DNA of 64,000 nucleotides, from positions 1,240,001 through 1,304,000 of the forward strand of contig NZ_CP107968.1 in assembly GCF_036084755.1 (NCBI RefSeq), in the 5' to 3' direction. A program made the position numbers and the translations under genes. Source of the stretch: Streptomyces sp. NBC_00370 (GTDB lineage Bacteria; Actinomycetota; Actinomycetes; Streptomycetales; Streptomycetaceae). The stretch's first letter is position 1. Each line of letters begins with the position of its first letter. Under the pieces are notes generated by a model. The model searched no databases, was not told where the DNA came from, and saw nothing but the letters and a program-made list of their open reading frames with translations. Below, piece by piece: positions 25,345 through 33,581 of this stretch.

Positions 25345-26571
25345 CTAGCGGATCTGCACGCCCGAGATGGTGCGGGCGATCACCAGGCGCTGGATCTCGC
25401 TGGTCCCTTCGAAGATCGTGTAGATCGCCGCGTCCCGGTGCATCCGCTCGACCGGGTATTCGCGGGTGAAGCCGTTGCCGCCCAGGATCTGTACGGCCTG
25501 GGCGGTGACGGCTTTCGCGGTCTCGCTGGCGAACAGCTTCGACATGGAGCCCTCGGCCGAGGTGAACGGCTTTCCCGCGCTCGCCATCCAGGACGCCCGC
25601 CACACCAGCAGCCGCGACGCGTCGATCCGGGTGCGCATGTCGGCGAGCTGGAAGGCGATGCCCTGGTTGTCGATGATGGGGCGGCCGAACTGGGTGCGGG
25701 TGGTGGCGTAGTCGAGGGCGACCTCGTACGCGGCGCGCGCCGTGCCGACCGCCATGGCACCGACGGCGGGGCGGGACGCCTCGAAGGTGGCCATGGCCGC
25801 GTTCTTCATCCGCTCGCCGCCGGCCGCGGCCCGCTCGCGGGCCCTGGCGAGGCGTTCGTCGAGCTTGTCCTTGCCGCCGAGCAGGCAGTGCCCCGGTATC
25901 CGGACGTCTTCGAGGACGACCTCGGCGGTGTGCGAGGCGCGGATGCCGTGCTTCTTGAACTTCTGGCCCTGGGCCAGCCCGGGGGTGCCCGGCGGGACGA
26001 TGAAGGAGGCGTGGCCCTTCGAGCCCAGCTCGGGATCGACGACGGCGACCACGACGTGCACGTTGGCTATGCCGCCGTTGGTCGCCCAGGTCTTGGTGCC
26101 GTTGAGCACCCATTCGTCGGTGGCCTCCTCGTACACGGCGCGGGTCCGCATGGCGGCCACGTCGGAGCCGGCGTCGGGCTCGGACGAGCAGAACGCGGCG
26201 AGCTTCACGTCGTCGGCGTCGCCGTACATCTGCGGTATCCAGGTGCCGATCTGCTCCTCGGTGCCGTTGGCGAGGACGCCGACGGCGGCGAGTCCGGTGC
26301 CGACGATCGACAGCGCTATCCCCGCGTCACCCCAGAACAGCTCCTCCATCGCCATCGGGATGCCGAGCCCGGTGGGGTCGAAGAACTGCTGCGCGTAGAA
26401 GTCGAGCGAGTAGATGCCGAGCTTGGCCGCCTCCTGGATGACCGGCCACGGCGTCTCCTCACGCTCGTCCCACTCGGCGGCCGCCGGGCGGACGACATCG
26501 GCGGCGAAGCCGTGCAGCCAGTCCCGCACCTGCTTCTGGTCGTCGTTGAGTTCGAGCGTGAACTCGGCCAT
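25345..26571 (-). CDS. Acyl-CoA dehydrogenase
   Basis: 408 residues from ATG 26571, with GGAGGAGA just upstream. The full three-part fold is present: N-terminal helical domain, central beta domain ([20 protein letters not shown] with flavin contacts, [14 protein letters not shown]) and C-terminal helical domain ([22 protein letters not shown] and the [20 protein letters not shown] region). The catalytic-base segment reads [18 protein letters not shown], with Glu in FEGTSE. FAD-dependent beta-oxidation or branched-chain acyl-CoA oxidation. Divergent from a TetR regulator with a 19-bp palindrome between. Confidence 0.9.
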   Translation of the reverse strand: MAEFTLELNDDQKQVRDWLHGFAADVVRPAAAEWDEREETPWPVIQEAAKLGIYSLDFYAQQFFDPTGLGIPMAMEELFWGDAGIALSIVGTGLAAVGVLANGTEEQIGTWIPQMYGDADDVKLAAFCSSEPDAGSDVAAMRTRAVYEEATDEWVLNGTKTWATNGGIANVHVVVAVVDPELGSKGHASFIVPPGTPGLAQGQKFKKHGIRASHTAEVVLEDVRIPGHCLLGGKDKLDERLARARERAAAGGERMKNAAMATFEASRPAVGAMAVGTARAAYEVALDYATTRTQFGRPIIDNQGIAFQLADMRTRIDASRLLVWRASWMASAGKPFTSAEGSMSKLFASETAKAVTAQAVQILGGNGFTREYPVERMHRDAAIYTIFEGTSEIQRLVIARTISGVQIR

Positions 26572-26625
26572 GTTCTCCTCCAGTGCTGCGTCGCGCGCTG
26601 TGTCGCCCGAGGCGCCCACCCGCGA

Positions 26626-26644
26626 TGGTTACCTGCGGTAACCA
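26626..26644. promoter_or_regulatory. Candidate TetR operator TGGTTACC-TGC-GGTAACCA
   Basis: Perfect 8-3-8 palindrome, 55 nt upstream of the acyl-CoA dehydrogenase ATG and in the gap shared with the divergent TetR gene. A partial second copy of the half-site, GTTACCCGC, follows at about 26651-26659. Confidence 0.65.
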
Positions 26645-26760
26645 CAGTCTGTTACCCGCAAGTAGGCCATGTCAACAGAGTTCGGCCGGATCCGCGTGGG
26701 CGGCGGGCAGGGTGTTACGTTGCGGGAGCGGCACAGAAATCGCACGGGCGGGGAGAAACG

Positions 26761-27405
26761 ATGGAGACCACACAGCAGGCCGAGCAGCAGCGCTCGGCCC
26801 AGCAGAGACGGCGCCAGTTGCTGGAGGCCGCCGACCGCGTGGTGCTCCGCGACGGACCCCAGGCGTCCATGAACGCGATCGCCGCCGAGGCGGGCATCAC
26901 GAAGCCCATTCTGTACCGGCACTTCGGCGACAAGGGCGGCCTGTACCGGGCGCTGGCCAAGCGGCACACCGACGCGCTGCTCGACGCCCTGCGCGCCGCC
27001 CTGGACGCGCCGGCCGAGCGGCGCCAGCGGGTCGAGGCCACGCTGGACACGTACCTGTACGCCATCGAGGCGCGCCCGCAGGTGTACCGCTTCCTGATGC
27101 ATCCGGCCGAGGACGCCCAGCCGACCGAGGCCGGGTTCGACGTCGGCCGGCATTCGGCGCCGCTGCTGCGCAGGCTCGGCGAGGAGCTGGCCACCGTCAT
27201 CGAGGAGCGGGTCGACCTCGGCCCCGACAGCCAGCAGCTCGCCCGCGTCTGGGGTCATGGCATCGTCGGCATGATGCACGCGGCGGGCGACTGGTGGCTC
27301 GGTGAACGGCCCTGCTCGCGTGAGCAGTTGGTGCGCACCCTGGCGGACATGCTGTGGGGCAGGCTGGCGAGCGTGGACAACCGCGCGGGCGGCCCCGGTT
27401 TCTGA
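26761..27405 (+). CDS. TetR family regulator of the acyl-CoA dehydrogenase
   Basis: 214 residues from ATG 26761 (GGGGAG upstream). The N-terminal HTH (residues about 15-62) has the recognition segment AGITKPILYRHFGDKGGLYRAL. The C-terminal domain (FLMHPAEDA, GIVGMMHAAGDWWL) is the larger TetR_C type seen in fatty-acid-related regulators. Context suggests it senses an acyl-CoA or fatty acid and represses the divergent dehydrogenase through the palindrome at 26626. Confidence 0.85.
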   Translation: METTQQAEQQRSAQQRRRQLLEAADRVVLRDGPQASMNAIAAEAGITKPILYRHFGDKGGLYRALAKRHTDALLDALRAALDAPAERRQRVEATLDTYLYAIEARPQVYRFLMHPAEDAQPTEAGFDVGRHSAPLLRRLGEELATVIEERVDLGPDSQQLARVWGHGIVGMMHAAGDWWLGERPCSREQLVRTLADMLWGRLASVDNRAGGPGF

Positions 27406-27425
27406 ACCGCCAGGACCGGGGTGCG

Positions 27426-27965
27426 TCAGCCGCTCCACGGCGCCCGGCGTGCCGCGCGCAGCACCTTGGCCTTGCGCCATCCGGTGAGCCGGTCGGGATA
27501 GACGGTGCCGGCCACATGGTCGCACTCGTGCTGCAGGCAGCGGGCGAAGAAACCGCCGCCCTCCAGCCGTACCGGACCGCCCTCGCGGTCGAACCCCTCG
27601 ACCACCGCACGGTCGAACCGCTCGGTTCCCGCCTCGATGCCGGGCAGCGAGAGACAGCCCTCGGGACCGCGAACGACGACCCCGTCCGCCTCGACGAGCC
27701 GCGGGTTGACGACGTGTCCGAGATGGCGGACGTCCTCGTCGTCGGGGCAGTCGAACACGAACACCCGCAGCCCCACGCCGATCTGATTGGCGGACAGGCC
27801 GACGCCGCGCGCCGCGTACATCGTCGCGTAAAGATCCTCGATCAGTCCGCCGAGCGCGGGGCCGAAGTCCGTGACGGGTTCACAGGGAGCGTGCAGCACC
27901 GGGTCGCCGAGCATTCGCATGGCTCGTACTCGCCCGGTACTGCCGGGGATCGGGCGGTTTCGCAT
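27426..27965 (-). CDS. def: Peptide deformylase
   Basis: 179 residues. All three deformylase motifs are present: GVGLSANQIG (usual GxGLAAxQ), EGCLSLPG and QHECDHVAG, giving the Cys-His-His metal ligands and catalytic Glu. It removes the formyl group from nascent proteins. Streptomyces usually carry several def copies; the Ser in motif 1 and the short C-terminus suggest a secondary copy, but the active-site set is complete. No strong ribosome site is seen. Convergent with the TetR gene and divergent from murT. Confidence 0.9.
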   Translation of the reverse strand: MRNRPIPGSTGRVRAMRMLGDPVLHAPCEPVTDFGPALGGLIEDLYATMYAARGVGLSANQIGVGLRVFVFDCPDDEDVRHLGHVVNPRLVEADGVVVRGPEGCLSLPGIEAGTERFDRAVVEGFDREGGPVRLEGGGFFARCLQHECDHVAGTVYPDRLTGWRKAKVLRAARRAPWSG

Positions 27966-28040
27966 GCCGGTCAGGGTACGGTCCTTGTGACCTCCGTCTT
28001 CTGCCCGGTGCCGCAGTTCGGGTCCGTGGCCGGATCTCGA

Positions 28041-28070
28041 TAGGCTGACCCACGGACCGACCCAAGGAGG
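28041..28070 (+). promoter_or_regulatory. -10 box and ribosome-binding site of murT-gatD
   Basis: TAGGCT (28041-28046) is a common Streptomyces -10 sequence; AGGAGG (28065-28070) follows, 10 nt before the ATG at 28081. Confidence 0.4.
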
Positions 28071-28080
28071 ATCAAGGACG

Positions 28081-29319
28081 ATGGCAGGCAACACGGACCC
28101 GCTGTCGCCGCGGGCCAAGCTGGCCGTGACGGCGGGCAAGGCCGCAGCGGCGGTGTCACGCGCTGCCGGGCGTGGCAGCGGATCGGTGATCGGCGGGAAG
28201 GTGGCGCTGAGACTCGACCCCGATCTGCTGGGCCGGCTCGCGCAGCACCTCGACGTCATCCTGGTGTCGGCGACGAACGGCAAGACCACCACCACGCGGC
28301 TGATCGCGGAAGCCCTGCGCGCCGCGGGGCCCGTGGTCTCGAACGCGCTCGGCGCGAACATGCCGGCCGGCATCACCTCGGCCCTGGCCGGCGGTTCCGA
28401 CGCCAGGTTCGGTGTGATCGAGGTGGACGAGAAGTATCTCGCCGGGGTGGCACGCGACACGACGCCCAAGGCGATCGCGCTGCTCAACCTCTCCCGCGAC
28501 CAGCTCGACCGCGCGGCGGAGACCCGGATGCTCGCCGAGAAGTGGCGCGAGGGCCTGGCCGGTACGAAGGCGGTCGTGATCGCCAACGCCGACGACCCGC
28601 TGATCGTCTGGGCCGCCTCCTCGTCCCCGAACGTGGTGTGGGTGGCGGCCGGCCAGGAGTGGAAGGACGACGCCTGGTCGTGCCCCTCCTGCGGCGGTGT
28701 GATGCAGCGCCCCGGGGACGACTGGTTCTGCGCCGAGTGCGGCTTCCGCAGGCCATCCCCCAGCTGGGTGCTGCACGGCGACCACGTACTCGACCCGCAC
28801 GGCTCGGCCTGGCCGATCCACCTCCAGCTGCCGGGCCGCGCCAACAAGGCGAACGCGGCGACGTCGGCCGCCGTGGCGGCGACCTTCGGCGTACCGCCGC
28901 AGGTGGCCCTGGAGCGCATGTGGCAGGTGCAGGCCGTGGCGGGGCGGTACGACGTGGTGTCGTTCCTCGGCCGCGACATCCGGCTGCTGCTCGCGAAGAA
29001 CCCGGCGGGCTGGCTGGAGACGTTCTCCCTCATCGACCCGCCGCCGACCCCGGTCATCCTCTCCGTCAACGCCCGTGGCGCCGACGGTACGGACACCTCG
29101 TGGCTGTGGGACGTCGACTACACCCGGCTCGCCGGACACCCGATCTTCGTCATCGGCGACCGCAAGCTGGACCTCGCGGTGCGCCTCGAGGTCGCCGGGC
29201 TCGACTTCCGGGTGTGCGAGAGCCCGGACGAGGCCGTGCGGACGGCGCCGCCCGGACGTATCGAGGCGATCGCCAACTACACCGCGTTCCAGGATCTGCG
29301 CCGCCGCGTCGGCAACTGA
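28081..29319 (+). CDS. murT: Lipid II isoglutaminyl synthase subunit MurT
   Basis: 412 residues. Mur-ligase central domain with ATP loop NGKTTTTRLI near residue 64 and conserved LNLSRDQLDR. A Cys4 zinc ribbon unique to MurT is inserted near 201-222 (CPSCGG and CAECGF). The C-terminal DUF1727 domain follows. Together with GatD it amidates the alpha-carboxyl of D-Glu in lipid II to D-isoglutamine, which transpeptidases need. gatD follows after 18 nt, so the complex is co-expressed. The zinc ribbon is placed in the usual position. Confidence 0.92.
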   Translation: MAGNTDPLSPRAKLAVTAGKAAAAVSRAAGRGSGSVIGGKVALRLDPDLLGRLAQHLDVILVSATNGKTTTTRLIAEALRAAGPVVSNALGANMPAGITSALAGGSDARFGVIEVDEKYLAGVARDTTPKAIALLNLSRDQLDRAAETRMLAEKWREGLAGTKAVVIANADDPLIVWAASSSPNVVWVAAGQEWKDDAWSCPSCGGVMQRPGDDWFCAECGFRRPSPSWVLHGDHVLDPHGSAWPIHLQLPGRANKANAATSAAVAATFGVPPQVALERMWQVQAVAGRYDVVSFLGRDIRLLLAKNPAGWLETFSLIDPPPTPVILSVNARGADGTDTSWLWDVDYTRLAGHPIFVIGDRKLDLAVRLEVAGLDFRVCESPDEAVRTAPPGRIEAIANYTAFQDLRRRVGN

Positions 29320-29337
29320 CACGAAGGACGAGCGAGC

Positions 29338-30066
29338 ATGAGTGAGAGCAGCCTGCGGCTGGTGTGGATCTATCCGGACCTGCTGAGCACGTACGGGGAC
29401 CAGGGCAACGCCCTCGTGGTGGAGCGCAGGGCCCGGCAGCGGCGGCTCGGGGTCACCCGCGTCGACGTACGCAGCGACCAGCCGATCCCCACCTCCGGTG
29501 ACATCTACCTCATCGGGGGCGGCGAGGACCGCCCGCAGCGACTGGCGGCCGAGCGGCTGCGCAGGGACGGCGGGCTCGGCCGCGCCGTGTCCAACGGCGC
29601 GATCATCTTCTCGGTCTGCGCCGGCTACCAGATCCTCGGCCACGAGTTCATCAACGACCTGGGTGAGCGCGAGCCGGGTCTTGGGCTGCTCGACGTGGTC
29701 TCCACCCGGGGCGAGGGCGAGCGGTGCGTCGGCGACGTGCTGGGCGACATCGACCCGCAGCTCAACCTGCCGCCCCTGACGGGCTTCGAGAACCACCAGG
29801 GCATCACCCATCTCGGCCCCGCCGCGCGGCCGTTCGCCCGGGTCAGGCTCGGCAAGGGCAACGGTACGGGGGACGGTACGGAGGGCGCGTTCAACGGCAC
29901 CGTCTTCGGTACGTACATGCACGGTCCCGTGATGGCGCGGAACCCGCAGATCGCGGATCTGCTGCTGAAGCTGGCGCTGGACGTCAACGCGCTGCCGCCG
30001 ACGGACGACCGGTGGTTCGAGGCGCTGCGCGCCGAGCGGGTGGCCGCGGCGACACAGCCCGCCTGA
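29338..30066 (+). CDS. gatD: Lipid II isoglutaminyl synthase glutaminase subunit GatD
   Basis: 242 residues of the class-I, CobB/CobQ-like glutamine amidotransferase fold. The nucleophile Cys lies in IIFSVCAGYQILGHE near residue 94 and the catalytic His in GTYMHGPVMARNP near 199. GatD hydrolyses Gln and channels ammonia to MurT. The gene sits 18 nt after murT with AAGGA upstream of its ATG. A strong hairpin 47 nt after the stop ends the operon. Confidence 0.92.
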   Translation: MSESSLRLVWIYPDLLSTYGDQGNALVVERRARQRRLGVTRVDVRSDQPIPTSGDIYLIGGGEDRPQRLAAERLRRDGGLGRAVSNGAIIFSVCAGYQILGHEFINDLGEREPGLGLLDVVSTRGEGERCVGDVLGDIDPQLNLPPLTGFENHQGITHLGPAARPFARVRLGKGNGTGDGTEGAFNGTVFGTYMHGPVMARNPQIADLLLKLALDVNALPPTDDRWFEALRAERVAAATQPA

Positions 30067-30112
30067 CCGTCGTACGAGCGCCGCAGGACCACGGCCGGGC
30101 CGCCCGCTTGAG

Positions 30113-30148
30113 GCCTGCTGGACCCACCTGAGCAGGTGTCCAGCAGGC
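30113..30148 (+). terminator. Strong hairpin terminator after murT-gatD
   Basis: Outer perfect 11-bp arms GCCTGCTGGAC (30113-30123) and GTCCAGCAGGC (30138-30148), with an inner stem ACCTG/CAGGT continuing above a 2-nt bulge. It separates gatD from pfkA. Confidence 0.8.
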
Positions 30149-30182
30149 GGACTGCGGGTTCGGTCCGGCCGCTTCGCGCCGG

Positions 30183-30188
30183 TAGGCT
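30183..30188 (+). promoter_or_regulatory. -10 box TAGGCT upstream of pfkA
   Basis: TAGGCT lies 63 nt before the pfkA ATG and just after the murT-gatD terminator. No convincing -35 box is visible. Confidence 0.35.
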
Positions 30189-30251
30189 GGCGGCGACCAG
30201 ACCGGACGATGTGGTCCGGCCCCGGCCCACGTTGCAAAGGTAATCCGGGCA

Positions 30252-31277
30252 ATGCGAATTGGTGTGCTCACCTCCGGCGGCGACTGTCCCGGCCTCAACG
30301 CCGTGATCAGGTCCGTCGTGCATCGCGCCGTCGTCGACCACGGCGACGAGGTGATCGGCTTCCACGACGGGTGGAAGGGTCTCCTGGAGTGCGACTACCG
30401 CAAGCTCGACCTTGACGCCGTGGGCGGGATCCTGGCCCGCGGGGGCACGATCCTGGGCTCGTCCCGGGTCCAGCCCGCCCATCTGCGGGACGGCGTGGAG
30501 CGGGCCAAGGGCCATGTCGCCGACCTCGGTCTCGACGCGATCATCCCGATCGGCGGCGAGGGCACGCTCAAGGCGGCCAGTCTGCTCTCCGACGCGGGGC
30601 TGCCGATCGTCGGTGTCCCGAAGACCATCGACAACGACATCGCGTCGACGGACGTGACCTTCGGGTTCGACACGGCCGTCGGGGTCGCGACCGAGGCGCT
30701 GGACCGGCTGAAGACCACCGCCGAGTCGCACCAGCGGGTGCTGATCGTCGAGGTCATGGGGCGGCACACCGGCTGGATCGCGCTGCACTCCGGCATGGCG
30801 GCGGGCGCCCACGCGATCGTGGTGCCCGAGCGGCCCTTCGACATCGGCGAGCTGACCGAGCTGGTCGGCAAGCGCTTCTCGGCGGGCAAGCGGTTCGCCA
30901 TCGTCGTGGTCGCCGAGGGCGCCAAGCCGCGCGAGGGCTCGATGGAGTTCGACGTCGGCATGAAGGACGCGTACGGCCACGAGCGTTTCGCCGGGGTGGC
31001 ACGGCAGCTCTCCATCGAGCTGGAGGAGCGGCTCGGCAAGGAGGCCAGGCCGGTGATACTCGGTCATGTGCAGCGCGGCGGTACGCCGACCGCGTACGAC
31101 AGGGTCCTGGCGACCCGGTTCGGCTGGCACGCCGTCGAGGCCTCGCACCGCGGCGAGTTCGGCATGCTGACGGCGCTGCGCGGCACGGACATCGTGATGG
31201 TGCCGCTGGCGGAGGCCGTGGAGACGCTGAAGACGGTGCCGGCCGAGCGGTACGCCGAGGCGGAGTGCGTGCTGTGA
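30252..31277 (+). CDS. pfkA: 6-phosphofructokinase
   Basis: 341 residues, the usual size of actinobacterial PfkA. The N-terminal LTSGGDCPGLNA binds nucleotide; the active-site base region is PKTIDNDIASTD; MGRHTGWIA and GHVQRGGTPTAYDR contribute fructose-6-phosphate binding. The diagnostic GGEGT motif has Gly where pyrophosphate-dependent enzymes have Asp, which predicts ATP use; Lys in PKTIDND is the combination reported for the Streptomyces ATP enzyme. It commits fructose 6-phosphate to glycolysis. From memory this position corresponds to pfkA3 of S. coelicolor. Confidence 0.9.
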   Translation: MRIGVLTSGGDCPGLNAVIRSVVHRAVVDHGDEVIGFHDGWKGLLECDYRKLDLDAVGGILARGGTILGSSRVQPAHLRDGVERAKGHVADLGLDAIIPIGGEGTLKAASLLSDAGLPIVGVPKTIDNDIASTDVTFGFDTAVGVATEALDRLKTTAESHQRVLIVEVMGRHTGWIALHSGMAAGAHAIVVPERPFDIGELTELVGKRFSAGKRFAIVVVAEGAKPREGSMEFDVGMKDAYGHERFAGVARQLSIELEERLGKEARPVILGHVQRGGTPTAYDRVLATRFGWHAVEASHRGEFGMLTALRGTDIVMVPLAEAVETLKTVPAERYAEAECVL

Positions 31278-31376
31278 CGCGCGGCTGAGAGGGCCCCGCG
31301 CGCGAGGGGGATCCGGGGCGGTCCTAGTCTGGTTCGGACAACAGGTACGAATCAGGACTGTCTCGGGAGCTCACGG

Positions 31377-32327
31377 ATGGACCACGGCGGGCACGGTATG
31401 ACGATGGATCTGCCGCCGTTCACGCTGGGACGGGGGCTCGCGTACTCGCCCGACACGTTCTTCCTGGTCGGCTGTGTGCTGGCGCTCCTCCTGTACGGCT
31501 GGGGCATGGCGCGGCTGGTGCGGCGCGGTGACCGCTGGCCGGTGACGCGCGCCGTGGCCTTCGGGCTCGGCGTGCTGACGGTGGCGCTGATGATGTGCAC
31601 CGGGCTGAACGACTACGGCATGGTCATGTTCAGCGTGCACATGGTGCAGCACATGGTGATCAGCATGGTCTCGCCGATCCTGCTGCTGCTCGGCGCTCCG
31701 GTGACGCTGGCCCTGCGCGCGCTGCCGGTCGCTGCGACGCGCGGCAGGAAGGGGCCGCGCGAGCTGCTGCTGGCGTTCCTGCGCAGCGGGTTCATGCGGG
31801 TGGTCACGCACCCCGCCTTCACCATCCCGCTGTTCATCGCGAGCCTGTACGGGCTGTACTTCACCCCGCTCTTCGACTTCCTGATGGAGTCGAAGACCGG
31901 GCACGTCGTGATGATGGTGCACTTCCTCGCCGTGGGTCTGGTCTTCTTCTGGCCGATCATGGGGGTGGACCCGGGGCCGCACCGGCCGGGCTACGTGATG
32001 CGGATGCTGGAGCTGTTCGCCGGGATGCCGTTCCACGCCTTCTTCGGGATCGCGCTGATGATGGCGAGCGAGCCGATGATCAACGCGTACAAGAACCCGC
32101 CGGGCTCGCTCGGCATCGACGCGCTGACCGACCAGAGCGCGGCGGGCGGTATCGCCTGGGCGTTCAGCGAGATCCCGTCCGTGCTGGTGCTGATCGCGCT
32201 GGTGTACCAGTGGTACCGCTCCGAACAGCGCCAGGCGAAGCGCTCGGACCGGGCGGCGGACCGGGACGGCGACAAGGAGCTGGCGGCGTACAACGCGTAT
32301 CTCGCGTCGCTGCAGGCGAGGCAGTAG
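31377..32327 (+). CDS. CtaG-like cytochrome c oxidase assembly / copper-related membrane protein
   Basis: 316 residues with about seven membrane helices. The His/Met-rich N-terminus (MDHGGHGMTM) and conserved HMVQHMVISMVSPILLLLGAP match the caa3_CtaG family (PF09678), distinct from the Cox11-type CtaG. These proteins assist copper delivery to the oxidase or copper homeostasis in Gram-positives. GGGAG lies about 7 nt before the ATG. A 7-bp repeat GGGCCTG/CAGGCCC (32327-32360) just after the stop could be a weak terminator. Confidence 0.8.
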   Translation: MDHGGHGMTMDLPPFTLGRGLAYSPDTFFLVGCVLALLLYGWGMARLVRRGDRWPVTRAVAFGLGVLTVALMMCTGLNDYGMVMFSVHMVQHMVISMVSPILLLLGAPVTLALRALPVAATRGRKGPRELLLAFLRSGFMRVVTHPAFTIPLFIASLYGLYFTPLFDFLMESKTGHVVMMVHFLAVGLVFFWPIMGVDPGPHRPGYVMRMLELFAGMPFHAFFGIALMMASEPMINAYKNPPGSLGIDALTDQSAAGGIAWAFSEIPSVLVLIALVYQWYRSEQRQAKRSDRAADRDGDKELAAYNAYLASLQARQ

Positions 32328-32428
32328 GGCCTGGCCGACGGATCAGGGCCGGACAGGCCCGTAGTAGCGCGAAGTGCGGGTGACGGGTGAGGATGGCAGT
32401 CACGGCCCCCGGCCGGGAGGAGGACGAC

Positions 32429-32587
32429 ATGTCCGGATCCACGAAGACCATGGGTGTGCTCACCGTCGGTGCACTGGTGATGGTGACCGCCTACACGGCG
32501 GCGCTCGGCAGCAACGGCTGGCTCTGGTTCGGCTGGGTGGTGCTCGGCCTGGTCACCATCGGGATGGTCGCCACACGCACCCATTGA
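32429..32587 (+). CDS. Small membrane protein (52 aa)
   Basis: Starts at ATG 32429, preceded by GGAGGA; an upstream in-frame ATG lacks such a site. The peptide has a short polar head (MSGSTKTMG) and two closely spaced hydrophobic stretches (VLTVGALVMVTAYTAAL and WLWFGWVVLGLVTIGMVAT), a hairpin membrane protein. Family unknown to me. It lies between ctaG-like and the SRPBCC gene, and its stop is 8 nt before the first large palindrome. Confidence 0.55.
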   Translation: MSGSTKTMGVLTVGALVMVTAYTAALGSNGWLWFGWVVLGLVTIGMVATRTH

Positions 32588-32594
32588 CCGCTTG

Positions 32595-32614
32595 GTGCAA
32601 CCCAAAGGTTGCAC
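32595..32614. promoter_or_regulatory. Palindrome 1 upstream of the SRPBCC-ArsR pair (GTGCAACC-N4-GGTTGCAC)
   Basis: Perfect 8-bp arms around CAAA. It shares the GTGCAAC half-site with palindrome 2, and the two centres are about 33 nt (three helical turns) apart, as expected for cooperative binding by one dimeric repressor, probably the ArsR protein of this operon. Confidence 0.6.
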
Positions 32615-32624
32615 GTCCCTCCGG

Positions 32625-32650
32625 CACGTGCAACTCTGGAGTTGCACGTG
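32625..32650. promoter_or_regulatory. Palindrome 2 upstream of the SRPBCC-ArsR pair (12-bp perfect arms)
   Basis: Arm CACGTGCAACTC (32625-32636), a 2-nt centre TG, then the exact complement GAGTTGCACGTG (32639-32650). It ends 38 nt before the ATG of the SRPBCC gene, whose site GGAGG is at about 32676-32680. As RNA it would fold into a 12-bp hairpin in the leader, so transcript-level control is a second possibility. Confidence 0.65.
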
Positions 32651-32688
32651 AAGGCCGAGAGGCTGTCTTCCGAGTGGAGGGACTTCCC

Positions 32689-33144
32689 ATGTCCGAGGAC
32701 CGGATCGAACGAGACATCACCATCGACGCGTCGGTCGAGCGCGTCTGGGCGGTGCTGACCGAGCCCGAGCACGTCGGCAGCTGGTTCGGGCAGGGCAAGC
32801 CCACCCCGGTCGACCTGCGGCCCGGCGGCATCATGGTGCTGGACCACGGCGAGTACGGGGTGTTCCGGACGACGGTCGTGACCGTCGACCCGCCGCGGTA
32901 CTTCGCGTACCGCTGGGCGAGCGCCTTCCCCGACCAGGTGGCCGACGAGACCAACTCGACCCTGGTGGAGTTCACCCTCACCCCGCAGGGCGAGGGCACG
33001 CACCTGCGCGTGATGGAGACCGGCTTCGCCGCCCTCGACATCCCCGAGGACCGCAGCCACGCCGCGTCGCACGCGAGCCACAGCGAGGGCTGGACCGAGA
33101 TGGTGGGCAACATCCAGAAGTACGCCCAGCTCGACTCGGAGTGA
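32689..33144 (+). CDS. SRPBCC / AHSA1-like ligand-binding protein
   Basis: 151 residues from ATG 32689 with GGAGG about 8 nt upstream. The START-like fold is recognisable from IERDITIDASVERVWAVLTEP at the N-terminus, the central FRTTVVTVDPPRYFAYRWAS, and the C-terminal helix SEGWTEMVGNIQKYAQ. AHSA1-like proteins hold hydrophobic ligands in a cavity. It is 7 nt upstream of an ArsR gene; ArsR-SRPBCC pairs are common, usually with ArsR first, so the order is reversed here. Function unknown. Confidence 0.8.
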   Translation: MSEDRIERDITIDASVERVWAVLTEPEHVGSWFGQGKPTPVDLRPGGIMVLDHGEYGVFRTTVVTVDPPRYFAYRWASAFPDQVADETNSTLVEFTLTPQGEGTHLRVMETGFAALDIPEDRSHAASHASHSEGWTEMVGNIQKYAQLDSE

Positions 33145-33151
33145 CCGGGGA

Positions 33152-33541
33152 ATGACCGCTGATTCCGCGCAGGACGCGGTGACGGACGTCCTCACCGCGC
33201 TGGCCGACCCGACCAGACGCAGGATCCTGGACGCCCTCGCCGCGCACGGCGAGGCGACGGCCACGGTCCTCGCGGCGGAGCTGCCGGTCAGCCGTCAGGC
33301 GATCGTCAAACATCTCGCCGTACTGGACAAGGCGGGCCTGGTCGCGGGCCGCAGGGAGGGCCGTGAGGCGCGGTTCACGGTCCGCCCCGAAGGGCTCGGT
33401 GCGACGGCCCGCTGGATGGACCGGATCGCGGCCGACTGGGACGCCCGGCTGTCGGTCATCAAACGGCTGGCCGAGGCTCCGGCCGCCACTCCCCCGGACG
33501 CGCCACCGGAGTCGTCCCCGGACGCGCGGGAGCCCGGCTGA
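33152..33541 (+). CDS. ArsR family transcriptional regulator
   Basis: 129 residues. The winged HTH spans about residues 10-90: LADPTRRRILDALAAHG, recognition helix VSRQAIVKHLAVLDKAGLV and wing GRREGREARFTV. No Cys or clustered His metal ligands are present, so it belongs to the non-metal branch often paired with SRPBCC proteins. The C-terminus is Pro-rich and disordered. It is likely to bind the two GTGCAAC palindromes upstream of the operon. Confidence 0.85.
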   Translation: MTADSAQDAVTDVLTALADPTRRRILDALAAHGEATATVLAAELPVSRQAIVKHLAVLDKAGLVAGRREGREARFTVRPEGLGATARWMDRIAADWDARLSVIKRLAEAPAATPPDAPPESSPDAREPG

Positions 33542-33568
33542 TCCCCTGCAGGGGACGGGCCGGGCTCC
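33529..33568. terminator. Bidirectional terminator between arsR and flotillin genes
   Basis: Outer perfect 10-bp arms GGAGCCCGGC (33529-33538) and GCCGGGCTCC (33559-33568), with the self-complementary TCCCCTGCAGGGGA (33542-33555) inside. The outer arm overlaps the arsR stop; the convergent flotillin gene ends at 33582. Confidence 0.75.
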
Positions 33569-33581
33569 TGCTGTGCGACGG

